Below are positions 12,229 through 25,936 of a stretch of DNA of 64,000 bases, piece by piece. The notes below the pieces were generated by a model. The model saw only the letters and a program-made list of their open reading frames with translations, ran no database searches and had not been told where the DNA came from. Source of the DNA: Cucumis sativus. Taxonomy: Eukaryota > Streptophyta > Magnoliopsida > Cucurbitales > Cucurbitaceae. The stretch is taken from assembly GCF_000004075.3 (NCBI RefSeq), contig NC_026655.2, positions 3,906,001 through 3,970,000 on the forward strand, in the 5' to 3' direction. Position 1 is the stretch's first letter. Every line of letters starts with the position of its first letter. The position numbers were made by a program, and so were the translations under genes.

Positions 12229-14822
12229 AAGGGTATCCCATAGAAGTTAGGATCCAACCAATTTTATAATGTAATAATAATTTGAATTGAGGACTTTTGA
12301 AGTAAGAATTTATAAGTGTGTCCATAAGCTGTCGATGATACTCAGACATTGGCGAAAGGTTTGTCTTTGCTCACCAATTAGTTGACGTAGAGCCATTGTA
12401 ATCCAAGTATTGAATCTCTAAATAATTCAAATTTCTAAGCACATAATTAAACTAGGGTTTAACCGACACCCCACTTCTTAATTAACCTAATTAATTGATA
12501 TCCCTTTAATTACCCTGTTGCCTAGCTAATAGACCCAACATTTGTTAATTGATTCCCACAAAGAAACCTATGTAGGATTCTTATGTTTAAAACCAAGACA
12601 ATAACAGCTTTTATGGTCGAGATTATTCGTAAACAAAAAGGATGTGTTTTGTTTCTTTCAATGTACCTTTTTGAAAACTCTCGAAATTATCATTTACCTT
12701 TTGACAATAACGTAATAATTTTGGATGACAAAGAAAGCTAACTAAAATAAAAAAATAACTTCTCTTTTTTTTTTTAAGAATTAAACTTCTAGCCTCGAGA
12801 TTGTATAATACTCAATCTTAAAAAAATTGTATAAATAAAAAGTAGAACAAATATCAATATTATATACTTCCAAACTTTAGGGATTATATAACTTAAAACC
12901 ATAAGCGATCAATTAACTTACGCTATATCATCTAGAGTTTGTTGAACAAATTAAATATATCATGAAAAAGTTGTATACTATTTTTTCTAAGTATCATTAA
13001 TTATTAGATAATCCATTAATGTCCGTTTACAAAAAAAAAAAGAATGATTAAATTGTTTTTGTATGTAATTATTAATTATTTTATACATAAAAACAAATGT
13101 AATAAATGATGTATTACAAAACTACCACATAACCTTTTTCTAAAATTTTATTTTGTATTTTGTACCTTTTTATTTATTAAAATAAAATTTAAAAAGCTTA
13201 GTCAAAATTTGAAAACAACCTTTCTAACCTAAACATTGACTAGGTTTTTGAACACTTTTTCAGATAGTAGTTGAGAATGGAAAATTTGTGTTTGGATTTA
13301 ATCAGGGAATAAATTTTATATACTTTATAGTGTGAATGTTAACTAATTAATCAATGAATTTTTTACTATTAAAATTAATTAATTATAAAAAAAGTTCATC
13401 ATACAATTACTTTTTAACGATAATTATGTCATCTTTCGTTCTAGTCTATATAAAAAGCGTCTTTTCTCATATTTTTATATAAATATTTGGATTTTTAATC
13501 AATTTCAAAAATCAAACACGTTTTTGTAATGTTTACTTTCTTTTGATTTTCAAACTCGTGATTTTGATTTTGAAAACACATCTAAAGTCGAGTCAGCAAA
13601 GCATGTAAACCAATATAAGAAAACGATGCTTACACGCTTAAATTTTAGAAATAAAATATTTTTTTCAAACCAGGCTTAATTGATATCTAAATTTTGGGTA
13701 GAAAAATTAATTTTATTTTAATATAAAATTTAATACTTTATGATTAAATAAATTCAACCATTAATAATGACCTAATAATATTCCAGCTCAGAAAATGATA
13801 AATAATTCTCACTTTGAAATTCCTTTGATTCGGTTTATGATTGTTTCCAAATCTCTTTACCTTTTGTTTCACTTTAATAAACCTGATTTCGCAGATTTTA
13901 AAACATTGAATTCCTATTATTATGGTCATAAGTCGTATTGTTTAATTTAATCTTAACCATGTCTATATATTTTTCAATTCATATTCTTATTATTTAACTA
14001 ATTTTGAACAAAAAATTTAAATGACAACTTCAAATTTATTGAGAGTACACATATAAAAATTGGTGAGTTGAAAATATGTAGAAAAAATAGAGAAGTGCTT
14101 TTGGATATAGTAGAGAGAATTAAAGGAAAACTTATTATATACATAGGAGATCATGGAGAAAATGATTGAAGGTGTGTGAGAAAAAGGGTATTAGCTTTTT
14201 GTGAAGAAAATTAAACAAATCCTTTTTCTACATTTGAGAGAGTTAAACAATGTCTTTTCTTATAAATAATAATAATATTGAATATGATATAAAAGATATA
14301 TTTACATAATTTTTTCAAATGAGAGCCACATGCCATGTGATATACACAAAAGAAGTCAGATGATAATTAAAGTGATAATTAGTTGTCTAAGTAAGAATTA
14401 AAATTGAACCCTTCCATATTTTTGTAGACACTTTATGTAAGTTTTCCTCCACATTACAAATAATTCAAAATTTTAAATTAATTACAATATAAATTAATAA
14501 AAGCATTAGAATAATCGATATTGCAACATAATTTTATCATTCAATCGATCGATTAACGACGTTTTTTGAAATACATATCCTTGAAGCCAACAAATCGAAC
14601 ACGACTCAAATCATATCCCTTAGCATCCAATCCAAACGGTAAACTTGTTTGATGAGACTTAGATTGTATTAATGTTGAATTGACAACTACCAATAATACA
14701 ATTTTGAGCCGTCATGCAAATTTTCCTACCGACTTCATACCAATAAATTCTTAATTTGACCGAGAGGAGTTAACTTTTTAATTAAAAACATCAATACAAT
14801 TTCAATATCAACATAAATCAGT

Positions 14823-14842
14823 CAATTAATTAATTAATTAAT
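14823..14842. repeat. (ATTA)n microsatellite
   Basis: Four to five perfect ATTA units in a row in gene-free spacer. Confidence 0.85.
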
Positions 14843-15798
14843 GAAATAACATCTTATTTTTGGTCTATGGACAACATAGACAGTAGATTAAAAATAATAT
14901 AGATAGACAATGTAACAAACAAATATATACCATGACTAAAAGGAGGTGAAGAAATATATATATCTTATGAAGGAATATTATAGATATTAATTTGGTCCAA
15001 ATTCCCAAATTAATTAATCGGTATCTTATGTACCCCATGATATTCTTTCATAAAGAATCATAAATAATATTAATCAACTCATGGCTTTAACTTCCACTAC
15101 GTCATAGTGAAAACGTAAAGTTTAATAATGTCATATACACCCAATTATATGTTTGCGTTATTCTTCTATGTTGTGTATATATATATATATGGTGACTTAT
15201 TTAATATACCATTTTTGGTTTTTATAAGTCATAGACAAAAAAAATTAAAATTAAATAACCTCAATTTAATTTGAGATTTATTTAAAATAAGTAGATTAAT
15301 TATATCTAATCGGTATTACCAACGCGAGTATAATTGAGAAGAATACTAACTTCAATTACAAAATAGTAATAGAATTAAGACATTAAAATGAGTTTTATAA
15401 CTAGCTAAGTTAAAATAAATGCTATGGAACTTCTCAATTTTGTCCGACTTTTGATTTCATTCAAAAACGATCTTCTATACGTTAGAAATAGTAAGAAAAA
15501 GAGTTTAGGTTCAACCCTAAGCAACAAAAAGTTAATAATATAAACAATCAACAATTTAAATAGAAAAATCTCGTTGGTGCATCTACCACGAAATGTTTAA
15601 TCACGAAGTTATCATGTGAATAACTTTAAGATACTTTTAAAATTCAAATGACAATTAGTAAGTGAAACCTAATTTTATGCATTTAATTCTTTTTCTTGCA
15701 TAGTAAAAAGATATTTTTTTATTATAAAAAAGTGTAAGTCAGGTTGTACCCAATTTTTTAAAAAATAAAAGTGAACAGTAATATTTTTAAATATAAAA

Positions 15799-15910
15799 AT
15801 AAATTCAAATATTTATAACTAATATGGTAAAATATCACCATCTATTTACATAAATTATTAAACTATCACAATTTATCACATTTTTACCGTATTTATAAAT
15901 ATTTTTAATA
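15799..15910. repeat. Short foldback sequence, MITE-like
   Basis: The left arm around 15807-15832 (ATATTTATAACTAATATGG, then TAAAAT) is roughly the reverse complement of the right arm around 15876-15902 (TTTTACCGTATTTATAAATA). They enclose about 45 bp with CACCATC and CTATCACAATTTATCACA. Arms share about 20 paired positions with small gaps. I did not find a clear target-site duplication. Size and structure resemble a decayed miniature inverted-repeat element, but AT-rich DNA gives such matches by chance more easily. Confidence 0.35.
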
Positions 15911-16045
15911 GAAACAATTCTTCATATTTGATACGAAACTGATATTTTAAATATTCATCAACATTTATTATATTTTAGAGATTCAGAAAAATAAATAAAA
16001 GAAATTATAAAAAAAAGTATACTAAAAAGGCTAAAGCATGGGACC

Positions 16046-16096
16046 AAATGATATTTTAATAACATAATAAGAAATGATATTTTAATAACATAATAA
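16046..16096 (+). repeat. 25-bp perfect tandem duplication in CYP78A5 proximal promoter
   Basis: The 25-mer beginning AAATGATATTTTAATAACAT occurs at 16046-16070 and again at 16072-16096, separated by one G. The copies are identical. The pair ends about 60 bp upstream of the TATA box of the P450 gene, so it lies in the proximal promoter. Confidence 0.95.
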
Positions 16097-16155
16097 TTTT
16101 TTAAAGTGGGATTTAATCGATGTTCTTTCCCTCCAACTGCCCTCCCAAATTTCTC

Positions 16156-16163
16156 TATATATA
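16156..16163 (+). promoter_or_regulatory. TATA box of CYP78A5 gene
   Basis: TATATATA preceded by TTCTC and followed by CTATTAACC, 82 bp upstream of the ATG at 16245. A start site about 30 bp downstream would give a 5' leader of roughly 55 nt, rich in CTTC. Confidence 0.7.
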
Positions 16164-16244
16164 CTATTAACCTACACATTTATTCTTCACCAACTTAATT
16201 CTTCATCACTCTTTCTCATCTTCTTCAATTAACAACCAGTAATC

Positions 16245-18291
16245 ATGTCTTTGGAACAAGAATTTCTCTTCCTAATTCCTTCGACAATGGCCAATAATCT
16301 CAATCTCTTCCTTTGTTTCCTTCTCTTTGTTTGTTTCTTCACTCTCTGCCTTAGCCCTGGTGGTCTAGCTTGGGCTCTAATTTCAAAGCCAAAAAACCAA
16401 CCCATCATTCCTGGCCCTAGTGGCACTCCATTTCTTGGCCAAGTTTCAACCTTCACCAATTCCTTAACCCATAGACTCCTTGCTAATCTTGCTCATACCT
16501 TAAAGGCCAAGTCTTTAATGTCATTCTCAATTGGGTTCACTCGTTTTGTGATTTCAAGCAACCCCATCACAGCCAAAGAGCTTTTGAATAGCTCAGCTTT
16601 TGCTGATCGTCCAATTAAAGAATCAGCTTATGAGCTTTTGTTTCATAGAGCAATGGGGTTTGCTCCATATGGTGAATACTGGAGGAATCTAAGGAGAATT
16701 TCATCTACTTTTTTGTTTAGTCCTAAAAGGATTTGTGGCTTTGGGGTTTTGAGGGAGAGAATCGGGGTTAAAATGATGAAGGAAATTGAGGGTTTGATGG
16801 TGAAAAATGGGAAAGTTGAAGTTAGGAAACTTTTGCATTTTGGGTCCTTGAGTAATGTTATGGAGAGTGTGTTTGGTAAAAGTGTGGAGTTTGGTGATTG
16901 GGAGATTGAGGAATTAGTGAGTGAAGGGTATGATTTGCTTGGGAGTTTTAATTGGAGTGATCATTTTCCTGTCTTGGGTTGGTTGGATTTACAAGGTGTG
17001 AGAAAAAGGTGTAGAGTTTTGGTGGGTAAAGTTAATGTTTTTGTTGGGAAAATTATTGAAGAACATAGAATGAAGAGAAGGGTTATTGTTGGTGATGAAG
17101 AAAATAATAACAATAACAACAACCCTAATGATAATGAAGATGGAGATTTTGTTGATGTGTTGCTTGATTTGGAAAAGGAAAACAAACTCACTGACTCTGA
17201 TATGATTGCTGTGTTATGGGTATGCATTATATAACTTCTTGTTTCGTCACTATTTTGATCTTTTTTTTTAGAAACACTTTAATGTTAACCGGTTTGAAAT
17301 GACTTTTATAAGTCTCTCTTTACAAGAATTATGACATAGGTATATTTTTAGTAGTTTGATGTGCATGAAAAAAAGATTCATACACTTTTCTTTAAATATT
17401 TTACCTTTTTCTTATGTGTAATGACGAGAATAAGATGTATAAAGATAGACGCACATCTACTGACGTATAATGCAACATGAAATGCATGATTGATTTTTAC
17501 TTGTTCATTTTCGATAAATTACCACTAGATCCAAAACTTGGATTCTCTCACTTATAAAGCACAAAATCCAACAAATAGTTACATGTTGGAATTTTCTTTA
17601 CTTTGATATTATTCAATGTTTATAACGAATTTTCTCTTTGATAAACGACATGTAGGAAATGATCTTCAGAGGAACAGACACAGTAGCAATTCTCCTAGAA
17701 TGGATTTTAGCACGAATGGTTCTTCATCCTGACATCCAAGCTAAACTTCGATCCGAAATCGACCAAGTTGTGATGAAAACCGGTCGAAACATCTCGAATT
17801 TGGACCTCCCAAATCTCCCTTATCTCCATGCAGTCGTCAAAGAAACTCTTAGAATGCACCCTCCTGGCCCACTCCTCTCTTGGGCACGCCTTGCCATCCA
17901 TGACACCCATGTTGCAGGCCATTTCGTTCCCGCCGGCACCACAGCGATGGTCAACATGTGGGCCATAACCCATGACGACCAAATTTGGCCTGATCCAACA
18001 ATATATAACCCAAACCGATTCATTAAAGATGATGTGGCTATAATGGGATCAGACCTACGACTCGCACCATTTGGATCTGGTAGAAGGGTTTGTCCTGGTA
18101 AAGCAATGGGGCTAGCCACTGTTGAACTGTGGCTTGCTCAGTTGGTTCATAAGTTCGAATGGGTTCAAGCTTCTAGCTCGAAAAACAAAGTGAATTTATC
18201 CGAGTGTTTGAAGCTATCTTTGGAAATGAAACACCCTTTGATTTGTAGGGCTATCCCCAGGAATGATGTGGGGTTTGAGTCTCACCCATGA
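16245..18291 (+). CDS. CYP78A5: Cytochrome P450, CYP78A5/KLUH type
   Basis: Two exons, 16245-17219 and 17656-18291, encode 536 residues. The one intron sits after VLW and before EMIFRGTDT, the usual CYP78A place. An N-terminal membrane anchor (about residues 17-37) is followed by a PGP hinge (IPGPSG). The I-helix motif is FRGTDT, the ExxR motif KETLR (387-391), the haem loop [10 protein letters not shown] with Cys471. All key P450 residues are intact. The ending PRNDVGF and the LSPGGLAWA segment match Arabidopsis CYP78A5 (KLU, 517 aa) more than other CYP78A members I recall. KLU sets organ size and plastochron through a mobile growth signal whose substrate is not settled; it acts at the ER membrane. 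Oddity: seven Asn in a row (287-293) in an acidic linker, encoded by AAT/AAC repeats at 17103-17123. The gene stands alone between two gene-free stretches of 7-8 kb. Confidence 0.95.
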
Positions 18292-21200
18292 TCATAAAAG
18301 ATTAAATAAAAACATATCTAGGGGAGCTTATTATGTTATTATCATATGTACGTTGAAAATTAAATGTGTTTGTTGTTTTTGTTTTCTTTCTCTTAATCAA
18401 GGAGAAACAGTACTTTGAATGTAAGAATATTAAAGTTTGATGTTATATTTTGTGTGGAACATATAATAGCCGGTTTGATCGATATTTAACGTTGGCATAT
18501 CCTTAAATGTAAAATTCCGTTATTAAGTGTGAACTATAAAGTTTTTATGAAATGTGTTTTGTGTAACATTTGTTTATTTCTAATTCTTACTTTTAATCTT
18601 CATCAAATCTGCTAACTTGCTCAATAGGTTATTGCATACGTCATACACACATATATATATATATCTTTAAACCACATAAATTAAAAATCTCCATTTTTAA
18701 ATATCTATTCCAACTTTAAACATTCAACCTTTTTTATTTTAATACTCAAACTTATACTAACATATACACATAGTCTATAAATAGCTTAAACAGTTAAACT
18801 GATATAAACCCTAAATCTTCGTTAGATTTAATTAATATAATACTATAGCAAAATTGTTTAATATGTCACATTAATTGGGTACAAAATTAATTAATTAGCT
18901 ATTAATCCAAATAATAATTGTTCCCTTTTCCAAAAATCTCGTCTCTTTTTCTTAGCAAATGACTCGTACGTGTAACTTTAATCCCTTTGAATAGGCTTTT
19001 TTAGAAGGTTAAAATAAAAATTAATCACATAATGAACTTTGGTTTAAAGCTGAACTAATTATATTCTAAAAATAATAATATGATTTGCGGGTAATAATAT
19101 TGACGTCAAGATATATATATATATATAGTTATCTTTAATTAATTGTTGAGAGACATATGAAATCATTTGAGGAATGAGAACCCCCACCCAAAAAATCAAT
19201 AAAATAAAAACAATATTATCATATATATGTTTCCCTTTTTCTGTGATCCAAATCACTTCCTTCAATTTATAGTACAATCAAGGTCTATTATATGTAATAT
19301 AATAACATATAATTTAACCATAAACTTTGCTGGTGAAAAGCTCCTATGCTTTTTCCCAAATTATTAAAGAATTATTCTGGGAATTTCTTTGAAATATATA
19401 TATCCAATAATAATTCAAAAGCATTTCTATGTTTTTTTTTTCCTTCTTTATTCTAATTAATGACTGCAAGCTGCATTGCACTACAAAAAATAATGGGTTA
19501 TTTTTAATTAGATGATTCTTTGTTTTATTTTATTTTATTTTTCTTCTTCTTCTTCTCTTTATAGGACACATGCATGCAACATTTAGAGGTCAGTCATTTC
19601 AGAGAATCCTTCTCAGCCAAGCCATGGAGGTGATACATATATATATCCATTTATTAAGAAGAAGAAAAAAGCATTATTTCAAAATATATGAACACTTTTT
19701 AGAAATTCTTTTGATTTGTGATCTAAAAACAAATATTCCATTATTGTGTTATATATTGATATTTACGATTGCTTGGAGTTGGGATTCTTCAAGTTGTGAA
19801 GTATGAAAATTTTAGTGTTAGATCTCAAATAAAAAGCATAAAGTTCATGGTTTTAATTAGTCGAAATCCATGAATTTCTTGAACCAAAATAAAAAATTTT
19901 AGAATTATTCTTTCGTTCTCAAGAATATTATATTTTTCGATTTTTTTTATAACTAATAGTGATTTTAATTCTTAATAAAGAAAAACATATAAATTTTTAC
20001 TTTTCTTCCCCAATTTTTATTTGAATATTAAAATCCATCCCTAAAATGATATTAAAAAATATTTTGCTAACCCTTACAAGCTTAAATTTATTTAAAAATC
20101 AACCAATAATTACCAAATATTTTCAATGATTTAATAAAATAATAATAATAAAAAAGAAGGCATGCAAGACTTTGATGTGAAAAAGAGAGGTTAAATAAAT
20201 ATTTTTGGATATGGAAAATTTTTGAATCTTGAGATATATATATACCAAACTAATATGGGTATATATGAATATTATATATGTTTTATGTTTCCAATGGCAA
20301 AAAAATCTACTTTTTCAAGTGTTATTCACTTAATTAGTTGAAGAGAATATAAATGTAGGGTAGTTTTAATTAATTCTTTAATATATATTGTGTGTAATTA
20401 AAGCTACTTATAAAAATATTTGTGTACATAAAAAAAAAACCTCTTTGACAGACAAATATAGGATTTTAGCCAAACACACCATAAAAGCAAAAATAAAATA
20501 ATTAAAAAGCCAAACACCACCTTTAAAGAAACCTATTTATTGCCTTATGTTTAATGGTATATAAATGTTGAATATATATTATATGCAAAGCATTTTATTC
20601 CCATGTGTAATTTGCACTAGACTACAAAATTATATTAATTTAGTTCGTTTTGCTTGTTAAAATTGGTAGTATAATATAATAACTCGTTAGTTTTACGGAG
20701 AATCGGTGTTTTGATGTATAGTATTAGGGTTGATATATTCGAACTTTTGTAATGCCATTTTTTATTCAATTGATATTCATTTATTTTTATGTATGAAATT
20801 CTTTATCTTTTAAGTCAATCGGTGATTTAATTAGCAATTTTGTTTCCTTTGTAAAATTTTTGATAACATATCACTCAAATAAGAGATTTAAGTATTTTTA
20901 AAGAAAACCAACGAGAATATTTGTATAATCGTGAATATATTGAATTTTTAGATGAAGTATAATCGTGAGATTTTCATATATATAATATTAAAACCTAGAT
21001 CATGTTTTTTAAAATCAATTGTATTTGAATATATTATTATTGAGACATTCAAACAAATATTCTCAATTATAAACATAGGTTAATCGAGTAGTTAAGATAT
21101 ATAGAACGTTATTAACAAAAAAAAAAAAAAAGAAGAAGTTTTAATTCTTTCACTCGGATTATATATTAATGTGATCAAATTAAAATAGTACAACAGTGAT

Positions 21201-23319
21201 AGTACAATATGCACATCGTGATATGCTTGGAGAATGATGAACTTAAATGTATTATAGTCTAATTAAAGTTATCAATAACTTAATTATTGACTAATGAGTC
21301 AAGCAACCAAATGGGTCTTGCTTATTTAAACTTTGCAAGCAAAAATATGTACTATATATTATATATGTGTGTGTTTAATTCATTGATATATGTTTGTATG
21401 ATTTGGATTGGAACATTCTGATTTAGCTTTGGCTTTTCAGTACTATTTTTTTCAAAAAAGAAACTTTGAACCCAAGCATTAAGGATAGAATAATATATAA
21501 GAGGATTTAGCCCCACAAACCAAGTTTACATTTCTTTAATTTATTTTTTCATTTAATCACTTTTCATATGATTTCTTTCAAGTATACAATCAATTGGAAA
21601 GCATTATAAACCCTATAACTTAGCTATGGCCTGGAAGCCACACAGCTACAAAAGGAAAATCATCATATGAGCCAATGATCCATCTCATCCACCACTCTTA
21701 ATTACACACAAACCCCCATTTTGGATTAAATTAATGTTCAAATCTGCCTCTTATTTATTTATTTTACTTTTTGCCAAAGAAAAAAAAAACTCTAAACATT
21801 TACATGAAAAAAAAAGGCATTCTTCATTTGATATTGCATGCGCAATATAAAGTAAGGTATGTGGCTTAGTCACGGTGTTTAAGTTGCTTAATCATAATTT
21901 TGTGTGGCCACTAATACAATTCCTCTCTCCAAATCGCAATGTGGAGCGGTCGACGTCTTTTTTTATTTATAAAAGAGCTTTGAAATCACTATTAATCATA
22001 CTAAAGGTGTGGTTGGTCACTAAATTAAATAAAAAATATATGCATTAATTGATTGGTCTACGCGTAAATTTAGGGTTAAGTTCGGAAATATCATTTATGT
22101 GTAGGAAAAGTGTTAACCTTTAATCAACCCTACAACAAATGACTGATTCGAACATAAATATGAATATATGTAGATCAATGCATATACTTTCTAATGTGAT
22201 AACATATATATGTTATATGTATGTTTTGAACTTTGAACTTTTCATTTGTCTTATAATATGATATTTTTTTATGTATTGACTTTTTAAGTCGATTTTTATA
22301 TTATTAATCTACGATCAACTAGATACGTTGTTGTCCATTTGAATACAACTTAGATAGTTAGTAAACTTATGTATAAGTTTAAATCTTCACATTCACGTAT
22401 TTTTTGACAAAATAAAATGAAAAAAAACTATTTAATGGTAACCTATACAATCTAATCCTATAGTATAAGGTTAATAATGTGGAATATGAACGAAAAAGCT
22501 TCTTTTAAAAATGGATAGAAATGATGATTTAAAAGAAATATAATATTTATTCGATAAATATTTAACTAAATTATATTATATATAAAGTGAGAATAATCGA
22601 GATTAGTGGGATTCTAAATCAAGTTGGGCAATGCACTTCTAATGATCTGTATCGCTATCCTCAAAATTAAAATAAAACAAAACAGAGATTTTCCAATCTT
22701 TCGTATCTTTCCACGTTTTTAAAGCGAGAATTTCTTTAACCCTAGTTTGTGAACTATGGACATCATATACAAAAAAGTTAGTAACACTCCCTCAATTCAT
22801 ATTCTCATAAATCAAATCCAAATCTTTATACTATATTAAAATTAACAAACATATATACATATATATTTAGGCGGCTTCAAAAAGAATTGATTTCATTCTT
22901 TGAATGAACTTTGTAACTTTTTGGAAAAAAGTTGAGGTCCCAAACACATGAACATGATTAACCTTATAAAGGGTTTCTTTCTTTCCTTTCTTTTTTTTTT
23001 AGGGATTTGGATTTGTGTTATGAGTTCCACTTAAAATTTTATTTATACACATATAGTACATTTACCTAATTTTTATAAGTGTCATCATCTTCTCACCATT
23101 ATTCATAACAATCATGGCAATAGTGATAATCACTTTGAGGATGATTGAGATGTGTGAAAGACCACACCAATTCTCTTATTCATAATGTGTACAAACCACT
23201 CTTCCTTTTAATATACTTATCTAAATCTTAAAAACATTATATGCCTTTCTTTAATTTTCTCATCATCCTTTCAACCAACGTATCCATTCTAAATTAGTCG
23301 ACGATATCAATAATTCTTA

Positions 23320-23432
23320 CAATTTTATGAGAGATTGAATCATGTCTATCTTTTGAGTTATGTTCAAGTTGATAGTAAATTTTATGAGAGATTGAATCAT
23401 GTCTATCTTTTGAGTTATGTTCAAGTTGATAG
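23320..23432 (+). repeat. 57-bp tandem duplication
   Basis: The block starting AATTTTATGAGAGATTGAAT at 23321 and ending GTTCAAGTTGATAG is repeated from 23378, with a period of 57 bp. The two copies are identical over about 54 bp, differing only at the junction (AGTAA versus AGCAA). This is a recent local duplication. Confidence 0.95.
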
Positions 23433-25868
23433 CAATACAATATTTTAATAATGAAATCACTTATGTAGTTACGAGTTCATGAATTTTATTTACAAATACT
23501 TTATAATATATATAGTAAAAAAAATATGAAAAAAAAGTATAAGTAGTGGGTTTGAAGCCAAAATTATAATTAACTAGACTAGCCTAGTTGTATTAATACT
23601 ATATTATGTATTTATATATATAAAACATAAAGTTGAGAGGAGCTCGAATCTGCAAACCTATATAGTAAACCGTTGGTGATTGCATGATGTATGATTAAGT
23701 TATATATAAAAACCTAATAATCTATTATAAATGCGTCCAAAATCAATATTACCTTTTCTCTTTGTTCTACATTGATCTTTTATAAGTTAATATCACGGTT
23801 AGCTTTTCACAAACATCTCAAGATTTTCGTTGAAATAAAAATTGTTTAGAAAGAAAATTTAGATCACCATCTATATAGGTTTCAACTATGATTACATACG
23901 TCTCTAATTTTAAAGATTTTCTACACTAACGGTAGTTATAAAACGTCGAAAATAAAACTTTTGCAACTTTTGAAATTACAAGAATGGCTTTTATAATAAT
24001 TGGTATGTTCCTACGAAGCTTAATCAGGTGTTTCTTAGGCAACAGAGTTTGTAATTGAAAAAGATTGATTAAAAACTAAATGGGAGGTGAGGGTGAAGGG
24101 TGAGGGGCCAAGGGATATATAAACCTTTACTGTGCTATCAATAATGGAGACAAGTTTATTTTAACACATAAATGGTACTCAATAATTATATAACCACAAA
24201 GACCAATGATTAGCTTCCAACCACATCGATTTTATTATATTTCCAATTTGGCTTTTTTTGTTCACTTTTTCTTAGGTTAAAACTACCATTTTTAGTCTCT
24301 ATATACATGAATATGTTTTGAAAATTTATAGTGAAATTGCTAATAAACTTAGATAGTCTTTCAAAATTGATTAAGTTTAAAGTATAAGTATTTAATTTAG
24401 TCCTTATTAAAGATGTGTGTGTGGTAGAACAAAAGTTGTCTCCATTTTTGAGCCTTTAGTGATTCTATGTTTGAATTTTGTCCTAAAGTATGAAATGTAT
24501 ATATCGTTAAAGCTTTGTTTATATATTTGTTTGAAAGTGATGTTTGTTTAAAGTTTTTCTTTGGTGGATGAATTGTCACATTTTTGTTGGGGTATGATCA
24601 TTTAAACTTTTGAATTGCATTATTAAAACATTATTATTTCTAAAGTTTACACTAAACCATATCCTTTTTATAGTTTAATGTGTGAGTATTTAGGTTGAGT
24701 GGATTATTTTTTTTTGTTAAATGCATGATAAGTAGAAATAATATAAAGGATAATTAACAATCATACAAGCAAATACATAAATTATGAATTAATATTGACC
24801 TAATCTAAGGTTTAAATACGTTTAGCTCATATCAAGTGGGGTATGTTTATAATTTGTAAACAAATTAATGTGTTATATGAAGGCCGGGGATAACGATGAT
24901 CTATTGATTGATAGTACCATGCAACTTATATTGATTATTCTATATATTTAGACGATTCTCTTATCTTTTTAACGAACCAAGAGAGTAAACCGTTGTCTCG
25001 TTCCAACACAAAATATGAACATCATGTATTTTGGTAATGAGTTATTTTCAAGTTAATATGACTTGTTGGCTTCTTGCTAATAATATTAGTGTTTACGAGT
25101 AGTTTGTTACTATACTTCACCAAAACAACCACAATTCTATCTATTTTTGTGAATATACCAATCATTTTGAAAGTGACCGATACTATGTTAGTTGTGTCAT
25201 CTCCTAAACAATACTCTCCTCCTACGATCCACTGATAGCTTCGCAAAAGCGATGTCACACGAGACACCAATTCACTCGAGCACTTATCAATCTCTATTTT
25301 ACCACCTTGAGCTTGAAACGGTATATATTAGTTTTTTATTTGTATATTTGTATATCCTACGCACATTTTTATTGTAAATCAGACGTACACATTTACAACA
25401 TTTATGAAAAACGTCACTTTCTTAAATTCGGATCAATGTTTGGTACAAAAATAATTGTATTTTATGATAAGTAATGGAATTATGGGCCCCATGATTCATT
25501 TAGTTTCTATTAGGGTAAGTGAAAGTAAATCCATAGGCATAGGAAAGAAATGATTTGGTTTAAAGTGAAGATGGATGGTAGGAAGAGCATTAAATTTGTT
25601 GGACCATTCCAATATGTATAGTGCCCCATAGCTTATTTTGGACTCGTGACAAATATGACGTCTATTTTATTATTATTACTATTATATTGTTCTCATTCAA
25701 TCTACACATTTTTTGTTATTATGTATATACATATACACTTTTTTAAAGGAAAACTTGCTTTAATAGTTAAAATAGTATATTTCTAGGAAATTATAGTTTA
25801 TGATTTTATTTATTTTTATTACATGTGTGTTGTGAATTTATTCAATGGTTTGGCAATAAGTACATCAT

Positions 25869-25936
25869 TGGGCCTTCATGAGCAAGATTAAATAGTTGGG
25901 CCTTATTCACATGTCAAAGCCCAACTGAATGCCCAT
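25869..25936. promoter_or_regulatory. Cluster of TGGGCC/AGCCCA motifs upstream of POLA2
   Basis: TGGGCC at 25869 and 25897, AGCCCA at 25918 and GCCCAT at 25931 lie in 70 bp, about 0.5 kb before the E2F site of the DNA polymerase alpha subunit B gene. Site II motifs (TGGGCY) are known from promoters of proliferation genes such as PCNA, so a role in this gene is plausible but inferred. Confidence 0.45.

Larger units (their letters stand above)
9020..16040. other. Gene-free AT-rich spacer between ABCB27 and CYP78A5 genes
   Basis: No ORF here has a recognisable domain or a plausible splice chain on either strand. The sequence is AT-rich with poly-T tracts, (AT)n and (ATTA)n microsatellites. Distinct items inside it are listed separately: a TGGGCY/G-box cluster at 10083-10230, a telomere-like triplet at 11682 and a short foldback at 15799-15910. 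The right half is the presumed upstream regulatory region of the plus-strand P450 gene. Confidence 0.7.
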
